Positions 15,980-24,071 of a stretch of 64,000 bases of DNA are shown here, in pieces (position 1 is the first letter of the stretch; every line of letters starts with the position of its first letter). Source of the DNA: Cellulomonas sp. S1-8 (GTDB lineage: Bacteria > Actinomycetota > Actinomycetes > Actinomycetales > Cellulomonadaceae). The stretch covers positions 682,001 through 746,000 of the forward strand of contig NZ_CP110806.1 of assembly GCF_026184235.1 (NCBI RefSeq), in the 5' to 3' direction. The notes below the pieces were generated by a model. It ran no database searches. It saw nothing but the letters and a program-made list of their open reading frames with translations, and was not told the DNA's origin. A program made the translations under genes and the position numbers.

Positions 15980-17044
15980 TCATCGGGGGCGGTCGCGGTC
16001 CTTGCTCGGCTGCACGCGCTTGGGCTCGCCGGGCATCTTCGGGTACTCCGGCGGGTAGGGCAGGTCGCCGTGGCCGTCGTCCCGCTCCTGGCGGTCCGCG
16101 AGCTCGAGCAGGGAGTCGAGGCGGTACCGCGGTGCGGCGTGCGCGACGAGCGGGGCGTACAGGTCGCCCACCGCGGCGAACCGGTCGGGCATCGTCAGGA
16201 CGTCGAAGTCGTCGGGGTGGACCTGGGGGACCTCGTCCCAGGTCAGGGGCGCGGAGACCGTGGCGCGCGGGTTCGAGCGGATCGAGTACGCCGACGCGAT
16301 CGTGCGGTCGCGCGCCATCTGGTTGTAGTCGACGAAGATCTTGGCGCCGCGCTCCTCCTTCCACCACTTCATCGTGACCTCGTCCGGCATCCGCCGTTCC
16401 AGCTCGCGGCCCAGGGCGATGGTCGCGCGGCGGGCGTCGGTGAACGTCCACTCCGGCTCGATGGGCACGAAGATGTGCAGGCCCCGGCCGCCGGAGGTCT
16501 TGGGGTAGCCCTCGAGGCCGTGCTCGGCGAGCAGCTCGCGCACGAGCGGCGCGACGCGGGCCGCGTCGTCGAAGTCGGTGCCCGGCTGCGGGTCGAGGTC
16601 GATGCGCACCTGGTCGGGCAGGTCGACGTCGTCGCGGACGACGGGCCACGGGTGGAACGTCAGCGTGCCCATGTTCACGGCCCACGCGACCACCGCGAGC
16701 TCGGTCGGCGCGACCTCGTCGGCCGTGCGCCCCGAGGGGAACGCGATGCGCGACGTCTCGACGTAGTCCGGTGCGCCCTTCGGGACGCGCTTCTGGTAGA
16801 ACGCGTCGCCCGACGAGTCCTGCCGGGTCGACATCCGCGCGCCCTCGAACACGCCCTTCGGCCACCGCTCCAGCGTCGTGGGGCGGTGCAGCAGTGCCCC
16901 CAGGATCCCGTCGCCGACGGCCAGGAAGTACTGCGCGACGTCGAGCTTGGTGAGCCCACGCTCCGGGAACACGACGCGGTCCGGGCTGCTGATGCGCACC
17001 GTGCGGCCGCGCACGTCCAGCTCCACCGCCGAGGTCTGTGCCAT
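15980..17044 (-). CDS. Stand-alone LigD polymerase-domain protein (archaeo-eukaryotic primase superfamily)
   Basis: 354 residues covering only the polymerase module of LigD. Catalytic acidic pair in RIDLDPQPG, the nucleotide-binding TSGGRGLHIFVPI segment, and the FVDYNQMARDRTIASAYSIRSNPRATVSAPLTWDEV motif are all present. The family extends or fills DNA ends with a preference for ribonucleotides in non-homologous end joining or related gap repair. No ligase, phosphoesterase or Ku gene is visible in this window. The gene starts 3 bp after the LuxR-family regulator and precedes the transporter. Confidence 0.92.
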   Translation of the reverse strand: MAQTSAVELDVRGRTVRISSPDRVVFPERGLTKLDVAQYFLAVGDGILGALLHRPTTLERWPKGVFEGARMSTRQDSSGDAFYQKRVPKGAPDYVETSRIAFPSGRTADEVAPTELAVVAWAVNMGTLTFHPWPVVRDDVDLPDQVRIDLDPQPGTDFDDAARVAPLVRELLAEHGLEGYPKTSGGRGLHIFVPIEPEWTFTDARRATIALGRELERRMPDEVTMKWWKEERGAKIFVDYNQMARDRTIASAYSIRSNPRATVSAPLTWDEVPQVHPDDFDVLTMPDRFAAVGDLYAPLVAHAAPRYRLDSLLELADRQERDDGHGDLPYPPEYPKMPGEPKRVQPSKDRDRPR

Positions 17045-17047
17045 GGC

Positions 17048-20017
17048 TCACACCGTAGGGCCGGGCGCCGACACGCGCTCCCCGCCGTCGGCGTCGTCGC
17101 GGGGGCGTCCCAGCAGGCCGCGCTCGTGGGCGATCGCGACGGCCTCGGTGCGGCCCGACGCGCCCAGCTTGGCCAGCAGGTTCGACACGTGCACCGACAC
17201 CGTCTTGCCGGAGATGAACAGGCGCTCCCCGACCTGCCGGTTCGACAGCCCCTGTGCGACGAGCCCCAGCACCTCGGCCTCGCGGGCCGTCAGGACGTCG
17301 GCGGTCGACGCCGCCGCACCGCCGGCGGTGAGCCGCGCGCGCCGCACGAGGTCCGCGACAGCGTCGGCCAGCGGTGTCGCGCCCAGTGCGCGGGCCTCGG
17401 CGAGCGCGGCCCCTGCCTCCGTCCGCGCCGCGGCACGGTCCCCGGTCGCGACGAGCGCCTCGGCGAGGCGCCAGCGGGTGCGCGCGGCCTCGTACCGGTG
17501 CCCGTACGCGAGCTCGGCGACGGCGGCGCGCCACAGGTCCGGGGCGGCAGTGCCCGTCGCGCGGGCGTGCTCGGCCCGTGCGCGGGCCAGCCACGCGCGG
17601 CCCTCGGGGCCGAGCCGCCCGCCGCGCGGCCGGCCGTGCTCGGCGGTGTGCTCGACGCGTGCGAGCCGGGTGTCGGCCTCGGCGAGCAGCTCCGTCACGT
17701 CGTCACCCGCGGACCGCCGCGCGACGGTCTCGTCCGCGACGGCGGCCAGCGTCAGTGCCGTCAACCAGATCCCCCCGAGGTACTCGGGCGACCACAGGGA
17801 GCGCACGTGCGCGTCGACCCGGTCGGCGTGCTCGCGTGCGGCCGCGGTGCGCCCCTGCCACGTCAGGGCGTCGACCGCGTTGCCGCCCGCGACCAGCGCG
17901 ACGAGCGCGTCGCGCGCCCACCAGGGCGCCAGCGCGTGGGCGCGCTCGACCACGTCGGTGTCGCCGCGGGCCGTCGCGGCGTACAGGTCGATGGCCGCGA
18001 CCAGCGCTCGCGCGTACCCGGGGGCGCCGTCGGCGTCCGCTGCCGGTGCGGGCGTGAGGTCCCCGCGGACGAACCGGACCAGCGCGTCGAGCATCCGCAG
18101 GTCGACGCCGTGCGGCGCCCACGTCATGCCGAGCTCGACCGCGCGCCGCCGGCCCGCGGACGCCTCGGCAGCGGCCCGGGCGAGGTCGCCCGCGTAGTAG
18201 CAGGTGGCGGTGAGGTTGAAGCGGATCCGCAGCTCGATGGCGTGGTCGTCGGTCTGCGTCGCGCGGGCCAGGGCCTCGGTGAGCAGGCGCGTCGACCGCT
18301 CGTGGTCGAGGCGCTCCGCGACGGCGCTCGTCGTCAGGGCGTCGGACTCCGCCGCCGCGTCGCCGACCTCGCGCGCGATCTGCGCCGCGCGCGTCGCGAC
18401 CTCCTCGGCCTCGTCCTCGCGGCCCAGGTTGAGGGCCGCGCGTGCGTACGTCGCGAGCGCCCAGGCGCGCTGCGAGGACGGGGAGCCGGGCAGCTCGGTG
18501 AGGGCGGTCGCCGCCTCGGTCAGCGCGGCGTCGACCTGCTCCAGGCCGAGCAGGTGCCGTGCCAGGACCGTGCGGGCCTCGGCGCGCGCCACGGGGTCCT
18601 CGCCCGCGGCGGCCAGCGCCGACCGGGCGAGCTGGACGGCGCGCTCGGACTCCCCGGCGCTGCTCGCGGCGCCGGCGGCGAGCCGCAGCACCGCGGCGTG
18701 CGGCTCGGGCAGGGTCGCGGCGACGTCCGGCAGGGCGTCCCACAGCCGCAGGACGACCTGCAGGTGGCGCAGCTGCTCCGCGGGGGCCAGCACGCGCCGG
18801 GCCTGGAGCGCGGCCTCCCACGACGCGGTCAGCGCGACCGTGAGGTCCGGCACGCGCAGCGCGTGCGCGGCCCGCTGTGCGGCGGCCCCGGGGTCGTCGG
18901 CCGTGCTCAGCGCGACGAGGAACGCACGGTGCGCCGCGGCGGCCTCGCCCGGCAGCAGGTCGCCGTAGACGGCCTCGGCGAGCAGCGCGTGACGGAACGC
19001 GATCGCGCCGTCCTCGACGACGAGCACGTGCTGCGCGACCGCCTCCCGCAGTGCCGCGTCCACGGAGTCCTGCGGGGTACCGGGGCGCGACGCCGCGTCG
19101 GCAGCAGCCCGCAGCAGCGGCTCGGCGACGCGCCGGCCCGCCGCGGACGCGAGCTGCACGAGCCGCACCGTCGTCGCGTCGAGCCGCTCGACGCGTGTGC
19201 GCAGCACGTCGGTCAACGACCACGGCAGCGCGTCGGAGTCCGCACCTGCCTCGATGAGCTCCTCGGTGAAGTAGGCGTTGCCCTCGGCGCGCTCGCGCAG
19301 CCGGTGCAGCAGGGGGTCGGGCAGCGGGTGGCCGGCGACGGCCGCGGCGAACTCCCGCAGCTCGTCGCCTGCGAACGCCGCGAGCGCGAGGTGCTCGCTG
19401 CGAGGGTGCCGCGCCAGTTCTGCCGCCACGGGACGCCACGGGTGGCGGCGGTGCAGGTCGTCCGTGCGGTACGTCGCGACGACGAGGACGGGCTGCGCGG
19501 CCAGGCGCGACACGACGAACCGCAGCAGGTCCCGGCTGGACGCGTCGGCCCAGTGCAGGTCCTCCAGGACGAGCAGCAGCGGGTGGCCCGGCGACGCGCA
19601 CGCCGTGAGCGCCTCGACGACGCCCTCGAACAGCTCGCGTCGCTCGTCGGTGCCCGACGACGACGCGACGTCGGCCCCGGCGGCGACCCCCGGGCCCCCG
19701 CCCAGCAGCCGCCCCAGCGCGGGCCGCGCCGCGACGACGCCCGCGACCGCGTCGGGGTCCAGCGTGCGCAGCACGCCCAGCGCCTCGGCGAAGGGCAGGT
19801 ACGGCAGCCCGATCTCGCCCAGGTCCACGCAGTGGCCCGTCACGACGCGCGCGCCGTCCGCGGCGACCACGTGCCCGACGTGCCGCAGCAGGCGCGTCTT
19901 GCCGACGCCCGCGTCCGCGCCCAGCAGGACGAGGGACGGCGCGCCGGAGCGCGCGCGGTCGAGCGCCTCGGTCAGCCGGGCGACCTGCTCCGCGCGTGCC
20001 ACGAACGGTGTGCTCAT
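17048..20017 (-). CDS. LAL-type LuxR family transcriptional regulator
   Basis: 989 residues. An N-terminal AAA-like ATPase has Walker A GADAGVGKTRLL (about residues 32-43) and Walker B-like LLLVLEDLHWAD. A long helical, TPR-like middle follows. The C-terminal LuxR helix-turn-helix reads LTAREAEVLGLVAQGLSNRQVGERLFISGKTVSVHVSNLLAKLG. Large LuxR proteins of this kind (MalT-like) are ATP- and ligand-dependent activators. The ATG start overlaps the stop of the upstream 67-residue ORF by four bases, and the gene leads into the LigD-Pol and transporter genes, which may be under its control. Confidence 0.9.
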   Translation of the reverse strand: MSTPFVARAEQVARLTEALDRARSGAPSLVLLGADAGVGKTRLLRHVGHVVAADGARVVTGHCVDLGEIGLPYLPFAEALGVLRTLDPDAVAGVVAARPALGRLLGGGPGVAAGADVASSSGTDERRELFEGVVEALTACASPGHPLLLVLEDLHWADASSRDLLRFVVSRLAAQPVLVVATYRTDDLHRRHPWRPVAAELARHPRSEHLALAAFAGDELREFAAAVAGHPLPDPLLHRLRERAEGNAYFTEELIEAGADSDALPWSLTDVLRTRVERLDATTVRLVQLASAAGRRVAEPLLRAAADAASRPGTPQDSVDAALREAVAQHVLVVEDGAIAFRHALLAEAVYGDLLPGEAAAAHRAFLVALSTADDPGAAAQRAAHALRVPDLTVALTASWEAALQARRVLAPAEQLRHLQVVLRLWDALPDVAATLPEPHAAVLRLAAGAASSAGESERAVQLARSALAAAGEDPVARAEARTVLARHLLGLEQVDAALTEAATALTELPGSPSSQRAWALATYARAALNLGREDEAEEVATRAAQIAREVGDAAAESDALTTSAVAERLDHERSTRLLTEALARATQTDDHAIELRIRFNLTATCYYAGDLARAAAEASAGRRRAVELGMTWAPHGVDLRMLDALVRFVRGDLTPAPAADADGAPGYARALVAAIDLYAATARGDTDVVERAHALAPWWARDALVALVAGGNAVDALTWQGRTAAAREHADRVDAHVRSLWSPEYLGGIWLTALTLAAVADETVARRSAGDDVTELLAEADTRLARVEHTAEHGRPRGGRLGPEGRAWLARARAEHARATGTAAPDLWRAAVAELAYGHRYEAARTRWRLAEALVATGDRAAARTEAGAALAEARALGATPLADAVADLVRRARLTAGGAAASTADVLTAREAEVLGLVAQGLSNRQVGERLFISGKTVSVHVSNLLAKLGASGRTEAVAIAHERGLLGRPRDDADGGERVSAPGPTV

Positions 20018-20217
20018 CGGGCCACGTGCCACGTCCCCGATCCAAGCAGCCACCACCGACGTCGGGAACGACGGACCGCGCGCGCGCCGCCCCCGACGGG
20101 TGCGGACGCCGCCCGCACCGGTCGCCGCTCGCGCGCCCGGCGCAGCCCCTCGACCAGCGACTCGCGGCGGTACGCGATCTCCGCGTCCAGCGCCGGGCCC
20201 CACAGCTCCATGCTCAT
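20014..20217 (-). CDS. Small basic protein, first gene of the LAL-regulator operon
   Basis: 67 residues. It begins MSMELWGPALDAEIAYRRESLVEGLRRARERR, an amphipathic helix that I recall from short actinobacterial proteins of unknown function, and ends in an Arg/Trp-rich tail. A strong Shine-Dalgarno (GAGGAGGA) sits just before the ATG, and the ATGA overlap couples it to the regulator. Function unknown. Confidence 0.7.
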   Translation of the reverse strand: MSMELWGPALDAEIAYRRESLVEGLRRARERRPVRAASAPVGGGARAVRRSRRRWWLLGSGTWHVAR

Positions 20218-20546
20218 GTCGTCCTCCTCGCCTCCGGCCCGCGGCCTCCACGTCGTCCCCGTCGTGCCGGCGGCGGACCTTCCCCGGCACGTCCTCCACG
20301 GTCGTCCTGAGGGCGGCACCCGTACATCGGTCGACCGCCCACACCGGCGCCCGTGGACGCGTCTGAGGTACCTCAGACGCGCTCGACCCCTCACCGCGCC
20401 GGGGCGGTCCGGGCCCGCACCAGGGTCGGGTCAGGGACGGATGGGGGACGGTCCCGGAGGCGCAGCGGTGCGCGGATCCGCCAGACTCGTCCTACTGACG
20501 GCAGGCGACGTGCCGACGTCGATGAGACGACGAGCAGGGAGAACCG
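20218..20546. other. Divergent intergenic region, 329 bp
   Basis: No plausible gene. It separates the minus-strand LAL operon from the plus-strand PspC gene and must hold both promoters. The notable content is the perfect palindrome at 20358-20381. Confidence 0.7.
20358..20381. promoter_or_regulatory. Perfect 24-bp palindrome, candidate operator
   Basis: A gapless inverted repeat centred on GGTACC (core GTCTGAGGTACCTCAGAC, extended by GC-rich flanks). It lies ~141 bp from the start of the 67-residue ORF and ~166 bp from the PspC start, so it could serve either promoter. A dimeric regulator is inferred; which one is unknown. Confidence 0.6.
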
Positions 20547-20780
20547 ATGGACGGGATACGCGGGGCGTTCGCACGGGCCGGTCTGGTGCGGCCGCAGACG
20601 GGTCGCTGGCTGGCCGGCGTGTGCGCGGGAGTGGCCGCGAAGCTGGGGATCGAGCCCTGGATCGTGCGGCTCCTGCTGGTGGTGTCGATCGTGCTGCCGG
20701 GCACCCAGGTGCTGCTCTACGCGGCCCTCTGGTTCTGCATGCCGCCCCAGGGCTGGGTGGCCCCGATGCGCGCCTCCTGA
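20547..20780 (+). CDS. PspC-domain membrane protein
   Basis: 77 residues: GRWLAGVCAGVAAKLGIEPWIVRLLLVVSIVLPGTQVLLYAALWFCMP is a complete PspC domain with the GVCAG motif and one hydrophobic segment (about residues 40-64). PspC proteins act in envelope-stress signalling and often pair with a histidine-kinase-like partner; here an RsbW-like ATPase follows 12 bp downstream. An AGGGAGA Shine-Dalgarno supports the ATG. Confidence 0.88.
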   Translation: MDGIRGAFARAGLVRPQTGRWLAGVCAGVAAKLGIEPWIVRLLLVVSIVLPGTQVLLYAALWFCMPPQGWVAPMRAS

Positions 20781-20792
20781 CCCCCAGGTCGG

Positions 20793-21284
20793 GTGTCCGG
20801 GTCGTGGTCCGAGCGGCGCGACACGCCGACCTCGTGCACGCTGGTGCACGTGGGAGACGTCCGGGACCTTCGTAGCCGCCGCGGCACACCTCCGCCCCTG
20901 CTCGACGACGAGATCGTCCTGGTCGCCGAGCGCACCACCCCCCGGCAGGCGCGGCACTGGGTGATGCGGGCGGTCGCGGGCGCGGGCGTCGGGGGTGCGT
21001 CGAACCAGGTCATCGAGCTGCTGGCGGGTGAGCTGGTCTCCAACGCGGTCGTCCACGGCCCTTCCGGCGAGCCCGTCCGGGTGGCCGTCCGGGTGGACGG
21101 GTACGTCGTGCGCGTCGCCGTCACGGACCGTGGTGGCGGCACCCCGACGGTCCGCCACCCCGAGCCCACCGCGCCCAGCGGGCGCGGCATGGCTCTCGTC
21201 GAGGCCCTCTCGACGAGCTGGGGGTCCGCCCGGCTGCCCGACGGCGGCACGTGCGTGTGGTTCGAGGTCGACACGGACGAGTGA
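20793..21284 (+). CDS. RsbW-like ATP-binding protein (HATPase_c_2 fold)
   Basis: Up to 163 residues. It shows the three GHKL ATPase boxes: N box ELVSNAVVHG, G1 box DRGGGTP and G2 box GRGMALVEAL. Such single-domain proteins are anti-sigma-factor kinases or regulators in Actinobacteria. No sigma factor or anti-anti-sigma gene is adjacent, and the partner may be the PspC protein just upstream (inference). The start is uncertain: the GTG at 20793 gives the longest frame, and a GTG at 20844 is also possible. Confidence 0.75.
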   Translation: MSGSWSERRDTPTSCTLVHVGDVRDLRSRRGTPPPLLDDEIVLVAERTTPRQARHWVMRAVAGAGVGGASNQVIELLAGELVSNAVVHGPSGEPVRVAVRVDGYVVRVAVTDRGGGTPTVRHPEPTAPSGRGMALVEALSTSWGSARLPDGGTCVWFEVDTDE

Positions 21285-21311
21285 CTTCTCGGGCCGTCGT
21301 GGCCCGCTGCG

Positions 21312-23801
21312 TCATCCCGCGCGGGACAACAGGTACACGTCGGTCCGGTTCGGTCGGTCGTCGTAGTAGTCCGAGTAGACCTCTGCCCGCAGCAGCGCGC
21401 CGTCGCGGCTCAGCGTCACGTGCCGGTCTGCCGCGTTGAGGTTGTCGTACAGGACGAAGACCGTCCCACCCGAGACGGTGCCCGGCTTGTTCCCCCAGTA
21501 GCACCCGGTCGGCGCGCAGGAGCCCCAGAACTCGAAGGCGCCCGACGCGGCACCGGTCGCGGTGACCACCGCCTGCAGGGTGGTCCCGTCGACGTCGTGC
21601 CACGTACCGGCGAAGGAGCCGATCGGGTACGGCTCGAAGGTCGCCCCGACGGCCGGGTCGGTGTCGACGGTGAGATCGCAGGTCGTGGACGTGCCGCTGC
21701 AGTCCTGCGCCCACGCGACGAAGCGGGCGTCCTCGTCCTGCGTCGCCGTGAGGGTCACGACCGCGCCCTCGTCCACCCACTCGTCGCAGTCGCCCGGGCA
21801 GTCGATCCCCGGCCCGGTGATCCGGCCGCCGGTCGGCTCCGTGACCGTGACGAGCTGCGGCTGCACGAACGTCGCGGTGACGGTCCCGCCGGCGCCGGGT
21901 GGGAGCTCGCAGTGGCGGCTGGAGCAGTCGCCGGCCCACGTCCCGCCCCGCGACCCGGGGTCGGCCACGGCGGTGAGCAGCACGGTCACGTCGGGGCTGA
22001 AGTCGGCCGTGCACGGGCTGGACGCGGGGTCGCAGGTCAGGCCGGGCGGGTCGCTCACGACGGAGCCGGGCCCCACGACGGTCACCACGACGGTGGCGCG
22101 GGCGGGCGGGTCACCGAACGTCGCTCCCGCCGCCGCCGCGCTCTGCACGGTGATCCGGCACGGCTCCCCGGCCGGGACCGCGCTGCACGCCCCGGACCAG
22201 CCGAGGTGGACCGCCGACGGTCCCGGGACGGCGGTCAGCGTGACCTCGGTGCCGGGGGCGACCAGCGCCTCGCACGTGCCCGGGCAGTCGATGCCCGCCG
22301 GCGTGCTCGTCACCCGGCCGGCGCCGGCCACGGTGACCTGCACGGCGACCCGCGTCGGCGGGGGAGGGGTCGTCGGTGCGGGGCTCGACGGGCTGGGGCT
22401 CGGCGTCGGCTGCACCGGGCCCGGCCCGCCGGGGCCCGGCACCGACGGTCCGGTCGGGGGCCAGGGGGCCGCGGGCTGCCCGAACGGTGCGGTGTCCGGC
22501 TCCCGCACCGGTGGCGTGGGCCCTGCCTCCGGCGTCCCCGCGTCCGGGGCCGGGGCGCCGGCGTCCGGCACGGGGTCGGGCTCGTCGGGGGTGACGACCG
22601 CGACCGGCTCGCCGTCGCCCCGGTCGTACTTGCTCAGCGCCGCGCCCTGGACCCAGACCCCGCCGGCCAGGTGCAGGACGCCGACGGCGTCGCCGTCGAG
22701 GTCGTTGTAGAAGACCACGCCGTCCTTGGCGACGAGCTGCAGCCGGTTGCCGGCGGGCGTGAGGTCCAGCCGCCCGGCCACCGCGTCGTCGCGGAGGTCG
22801 ACCACGACCACCTGCCCGGTGAGGTGGTTGGGCACGAAGAGGAAGCGACCGCTCTGGGCCAGGGGGCCGAAGTCCACGGGCGTCCCGGGCTCCTCGACGG
22901 GGACCACGCGACCGCAGTCGTCCCGGCCGACCGCGGCGATCACGAGCGTCCCGGTCTCGGCGATCGTCGCGTAGACCTCGTCGCGGTCGGTCGAGCCGAG
23001 CACCTGCACGGTGTCGTCTGCACGCACCTCGAGGCACGACCGGGTGCCCACGGCGCCGGTGTCGCCGAGCGGTGCGACCGTGCGCCCCGAGGGGTCGACG
23101 AGCACCGGCCGCCCGCGGACCAGGACGAGGCGGTCGTCCGCGTCGGCCGCGTCCCGCTGCACGTGGTGCGTGCCGTCGAACCAGGTCAGCCCGCCGCCCT
23201 CGTCGTCGACGACCCACAGGCGCCCGTCGTCGTCGACGACCGCCTGCCCTGGCCCCGGACGCGCGCTGAGCGACACCTCGTCCAGGGCGCCGAGCGTCCG
23301 GGGGTCGACGACCGTCGCGGTGCGTCGTGTCGCGTCGAGCACGTAGACGTCGTCGACCCCCTGCAGCACCGACAGCGACCCGCCGGGCGTCCCGAACGCG
23401 ATCGGTGCCGTGACCTCGTACGTCGCACCGTCGATCCGCGCGACGGTGCCCGCCGCGTCGTCGACGACGTACGCGGACGACCCGTCCTGCTCGACCTCGA
23501 GCGTCGCCGCCGGCGGGACCCGCAGGGCCGCCGCGACCGCGTCGGACGCGCCGTCCACCAGGGACACGATGCCCTGCTGGGGCGAGGCGACCCACGCGCT
23601 GCCGTTGGTCTGCGCGAGCTCGCGGATCGCGTGACCCTGGCCGAGCACCGCGACCAGGACGAGCGGGACGGCGACCGCCGAGGCGGTGGCGGCCCCGGTC
23701 CAGCGCGCCGGCCCGCCCCGCGGGAGGCGGCGCAGGACGCCACGCAGCCGGGCGGCGGGACGTGCGGCGACGACCCTGTCACCGCGTCGACCGATGGACA
23801 A
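21312..23801 (-). CDS. Membrane-anchored extracellular protein with beta-propeller and Cys-containing repeats
   Basis: 829 residues if the TTG start is right. A membrane segment lies at about residues 37-56. A ~340-residue region of propeller-like strands follows (IVSLVDGASDAVAAALRV, then VVVVDLRDDAVAGRLDL), then a Pro/Gly linker of ~90 residues. Three ~85-residue repeats come next, each with a cysteine pair in PAGIDCPGTCEA / PPGLTCDPASSPC / GPGIDCPGDCDE followed by VTLTA and a tryptophan strand with a second cysteine pair. These resemble divergent InlB B-repeats. A C-terminal ~75-residue domain closes the protein. Probably a cell-surface protein; function unknown. The TTG is preceded by AGGGGGAG but with short spacing, so the start is tentative. 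Confidence 0.75.
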   Translation of the reverse strand: MSIGRRGDRVVAARPAARLRGVLRRLPRGGPARWTGAATASAVAVPLVLVAVLGQGHAIRELAQTNGSAWVASPQQGIVSLVDGASDAVAAALRVPPAATLEVEQDGSSAYVVDDAAGTVARIDGATYEVTAPIAFGTPGGSLSVLQGVDDVYVLDATRRTATVVDPRTLGALDEVSLSARPGPGQAVVDDDGRLWVVDDEGGGLTWFDGTHHVQRDAADADDRLVLVRGRPVLVDPSGRTVAPLGDTGAVGTRSCLEVRADDTVQVLGSTDRDEVYATIAETGTLVIAAVGRDDCGRVVPVEEPGTPVDFGPLAQSGRFLFVPNHLTGQVVVVDLRDDAVAGRLDLTPAGNRLQLVAKDGVVFYNDLDGDAVGVLHLAGGVWVQGAALSKYDRGDGEPVAVVTPDEPDPVPDAGAPAPDAGTPEAGPTPPVREPDTAPFGQPAAPWPPTGPSVPGPGGPGPVQPTPSPSPSSPAPTTPPPPTRVAVQVTVAGAGRVTSTPAGIDCPGTCEALVAPGTEVTLTAVPGPSAVHLGWSGACSAVPAGEPCRITVQSAAAAGATFGDPPARATVVVTVVGPGSVVSDPPGLTCDPASSPCTADFSPDVTVLLTAVADPGSRGGTWAGDCSSRHCELPPGAGGTVTATFVQPQLVTVTEPTGGRITGPGIDCPGDCDEWVDEGAVVTLTATQDEDARFVAWAQDCSGTSTTCDLTVDTDPAVGATFEPYPIGSFAGTWHDVDGTTLQAVVTATGAASGAFEFWGSCAPTGCYWGNKPGTVSGGTVFVLYDNLNAADRHVTLSRDGALLRAEVYSDYYDDRPNRTDVYLLSRAG

Positions 23802-23990
23802 TGCTCCCCCTGGGCTGCCCCGCCCGCGCAGCCGGTGACCGGCAGGGTGTGGAGAAGGACAGACAGAGACATTTCACACCCTGGACGTGCCGGAGGGAAG
23901 GTGCTGACCGGGCGAGGTACGCGAGCCGGGATCGGACCGGCCGGTCCGGTGGGCAGGTGGCCACGGGTGGGGCGTTGCGAGGGCCGCCGC

Positions 23991-24036
23991 CTCTATCCGA
24001 CACTTCCGTGCTCTAATCGACACTTTCCTGTAGGGT
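23991..24036 (+). promoter_or_regulatory. Two 20-bp tandem repeats abutting the fic -10 box
   Basis: Units 23991-24010 and 24011-24030 agree at 16 of 20 positions (common core CGACACTT). They directly abut a TAGGGT -10 box at 24031-24036. The 20-bp period is about two helical turns, as for two regulator dimers on one DNA face. The tract is visibly more AT-rich than its surroundings. Confidence 0.6.
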
Positions 24037-24071
24037 GGCGGTCGTAGACGACGGTTCTCGACGGGAGCGGC

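Noticed and set aside
15797..20875. Plus-strand open frame of nearly 1700 codons across the LAL operon
   Set aside because: It is antisense to three clear genes (transporter, LigD-Pol, LAL regulator), has no motif, and its composition is that of a GC-driven shadow.
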